From Fennellomyces sp. T-0311 (taxonomy: Eukaryota; Mucoromycota; Mucoromycetes; Mucorales; Lichtheimiaceae), in the NCBI GenBank assembly GCA_025266875.1, contig JALLLT010000114.1:1-30747 (forward strand): DNA of 30,747 nucleotides. Reading direction: 5' to 3'. A model generated the notes under the pieces. That model made no database searches. It saw only the letters and a list, made by a program, of their open reading frames with translations, and was not told the DNA's origin. This document shows positions 29,038 to 30,747 of this stretch, one piece after another (within the stretch, counting starts at the first letter, position 1; every line of letters begins with the position of its first letter). Both the position numbers and the translations under genes were made by a program.

Positions 29038-30443
29038 ATGTCCAAGCAGCTTACCGAACTCGACCTTCAACGTATTCAAACATTGCATAACGAGCAAGAA
29101 GCTGCTCGTGTTGCATTGGCTGAAGAAATTGGCTGCAGCATCGATATGCTACGCTGTGCAATACGTCAATTAGATGGAGACACTTTCCGCCCTATCGCTT
29201 TGGTCAAGAGAAAAAGTAGTTAGTCGGCATCAGTATCAGAATACGCGGCCAGCAAACGTCATAGGCAACTAGAGACTGGTAATTCTACTACTACATTATC
29301 AGTTTAGATGTTTTTTAATTAGTTAACTGTTTGTCATTTATAGTCTCTGGGAAGAGTACACCTGGACAGCTCTTTAAAGAGGCGGCAGTAGAGTACAGGG
29401 CTTTGAACAAGGAGCAAAAAGCTGCAATTAAGAAGCGAGATGGAACGTGGATTAAGGCTGCGTCATTTCCTGAAGCTCAAAGAGCCTGGAATAAGCTGTT
29501 GGATGGCTTTGATGATCTCACTCGCCAGACACGAGATGTCTTTGGCGCAGAATGTGTTGTCCTTTTCATTACTTGCACTTATAAGTGTAAAGAAAAGGAT
29601 GCACCTTTGCCTACCCCGCTCATTTCATCATCCGGTATAATATAAATGGCTAACATTGTATTAGTTAAAAGTACTTATCATGAATGCATATCCATTAGAC
29701 ATTGCGAAATTCTGTGCAAAAAAAGAATTCCTTATGCATCGATTTCGTATAAGCATTCACGATCATTTTTCAGGTATTAGTATACTAGATGAGACAAGTA
29801 CCCTATTATTTATTCTTTCTTTACGGCCAGAAACCCAAAAAAAATATCAAGACTTGAAACTGTCGAAGCTTCTGATAATGCTACCGGTAACTATCTTCTA
29901 CGCAGTTTTTACATAGATACGTATGAAAATAGTAGATATCTAAAGACATTTCTAAAGAAAAACCTGGTTCGTACGCAGAAGAGTCAAAGCTTTTACACAA
30001 AGAAATATTGGAAAAATATAGTAAGTGGTTTAGCAATTTCTTAGTAGAGGCCGTAAGTAACGACTCACTCCAGGATATTCACTAGACGAGAAGTTAAAAA
30101 CCTTGAAGAAGAAAGCAAGAGCAACAATTCCATGGCAAGAGATACAAAATTCTCTGGAACAGGGAAATGGTTTTGTACCTACTCCATGGAAGGTTGAATG
30201 GAACTCGAAGTTTGCCGCGCCAAAAGATATGAAGGCTAGTGCCAGAAATGCTCTTTTGCAAGCAATTCACAAAAACACCTTTGACTTCATATGGGTAAGA
30301 AATGGTTATGTTTCCTCTTTATATATAGCGATCTGATAAGCTTTTTTGTTTAATAGAAAGAACAGGTGGATGAGACAGCACAGATGCAAATCGATATGGT
30401 GCATAAGAGCGATAGCGAAGGAGAGCAAGAAGTTGAGCAGTAG
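29038..30443 (+). CDS. Multi-exon gene of unknown function
   Basis: Not recognised. Exon 1 begins MSKQLTELDLQRIQTLHNEQ and has helix-rich text (AEEIGCSIDMLRCAIRQLDG) resembling a small helix-turn-helix. An in-frame TAG at 29221-29223 interrupts it, then the frame runs on to a donor at 29279. Exon 2 (from 29344) gives GKSTPGQLFKEAAVEY and LNKEQKAAIKKRDG, reminiscent of an HMG-box-like or other basic helical domain, and FPEAQRAWNKLLDGFDDL. Later exons read IAKFCAKKEFLMHRF, EESKLLHKEILEKYSKWF and TIPWQEIQNSLEQGNGFVPT. The last exon gives KEQVDETAQMQIDM and an acidic end with a stop at 30441-30443. It may be a host gene fragment or cargo of an element. Middle exon borders are uncertain. Confidence 0.5.
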
Positions 30444-30747
30444 TAGAATACTGCTGAAAATAAATATACCGCAAATGCAAAGTATTCGATGTATGTACGA
30501 TAAAATGATTCAGAATCCTGGTATATGTTTGCATTGGAAATACGAGGTAAGTTTGAATATAAAGTAAGACGATGTATCATGTAAGACTGGTATAGTATAG
30601 TGGATTAAGGTATGTGTTAAGTACGAAACGACATAATATGGGGAAGAGTGATAACAGGCAGTAAGAAATATACATATATATGTTGAAGTGTTTGAAAGCA
30701 CGTATGATATTAAGGTAATAAATGTGTCATAGGGATATAGTCATAAA
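30444..30747. other. AT-rich non-coding end of window
   Basis: Nothing recognisable on either strand; low-complexity AT-rich sequence with TATA-like strings. Confidence 0.5.

Noticed and set aside
22598..29223. Reassigned stop codons (TAG/TAA as Gln)
   Set aside because: Stops are rare, of all three types, and occur in decaying mobile genes, while intact genes here end normally with TAG and TAA.

Overview
This window is a nest of transposable elements from a fungal nuclear genome. The fungal call rests on short GT-AG introns (about 50-75 nt, one with a clear CTAAC branch point), a Ty3/Gypsy chromovirus, a MULE with a SWIM finger, a Helitron, and Plavaka-type (KDZ-related) transposases. No rRNA, tRNA, CRISPR array or obvious housekeeping gene was seen. 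The lineage within fungi cannot be fixed from the sequence.

Layout. (1) 1-12222: a MULE transposase gene on the + strand, entering from outside the window. It is split twice. A Ty3/Gypsy element (1083-8034, minus strand, 352-bp LTRs, 5-bp target duplication GTGCT) sits in an exon. A TA-flanked DDE transposon (8669-11695, perfect 31-bp terminal inverted repeats, six-exon transposase on the minus strand) sits in an intron. (2) 13118-24710: a Plavaka-type element (A) into which a second, related Plavaka-type element (B, 14732-20446) has inserted, exactly inside an intron of A's transposase. Each element carries the same two-gene unit: a minus-strand transposase with an N-terminal C2H2 finger, and a divergently transcribed + strand accessory gene of unknown function. 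(3) 24953-28838: a decayed Helitron Rep/helicase gene, broken just after the Walker B motif. (4) 29038-30443: a multi-exon gene with no recognised family.

How the parts relate. The Ty3 and TA elements are younger than the MULE, and B is younger than A. Taking the inserts out leaves introns of about 66 nt (MULE) and 60 nt (Plavaka A), which supports the proposed ends. The most novel feature is the transposase plus accessory pair. It occurs twice, in diverged form, with three accessory-gene introns conserved in position and phase, so the accessory gene looks like a long-term part of this element family. A second unusual signal is a strong, strand-specific excess of the tetramer GACG along the sense strand of the Ty3 element, including its non-coding 3' region.
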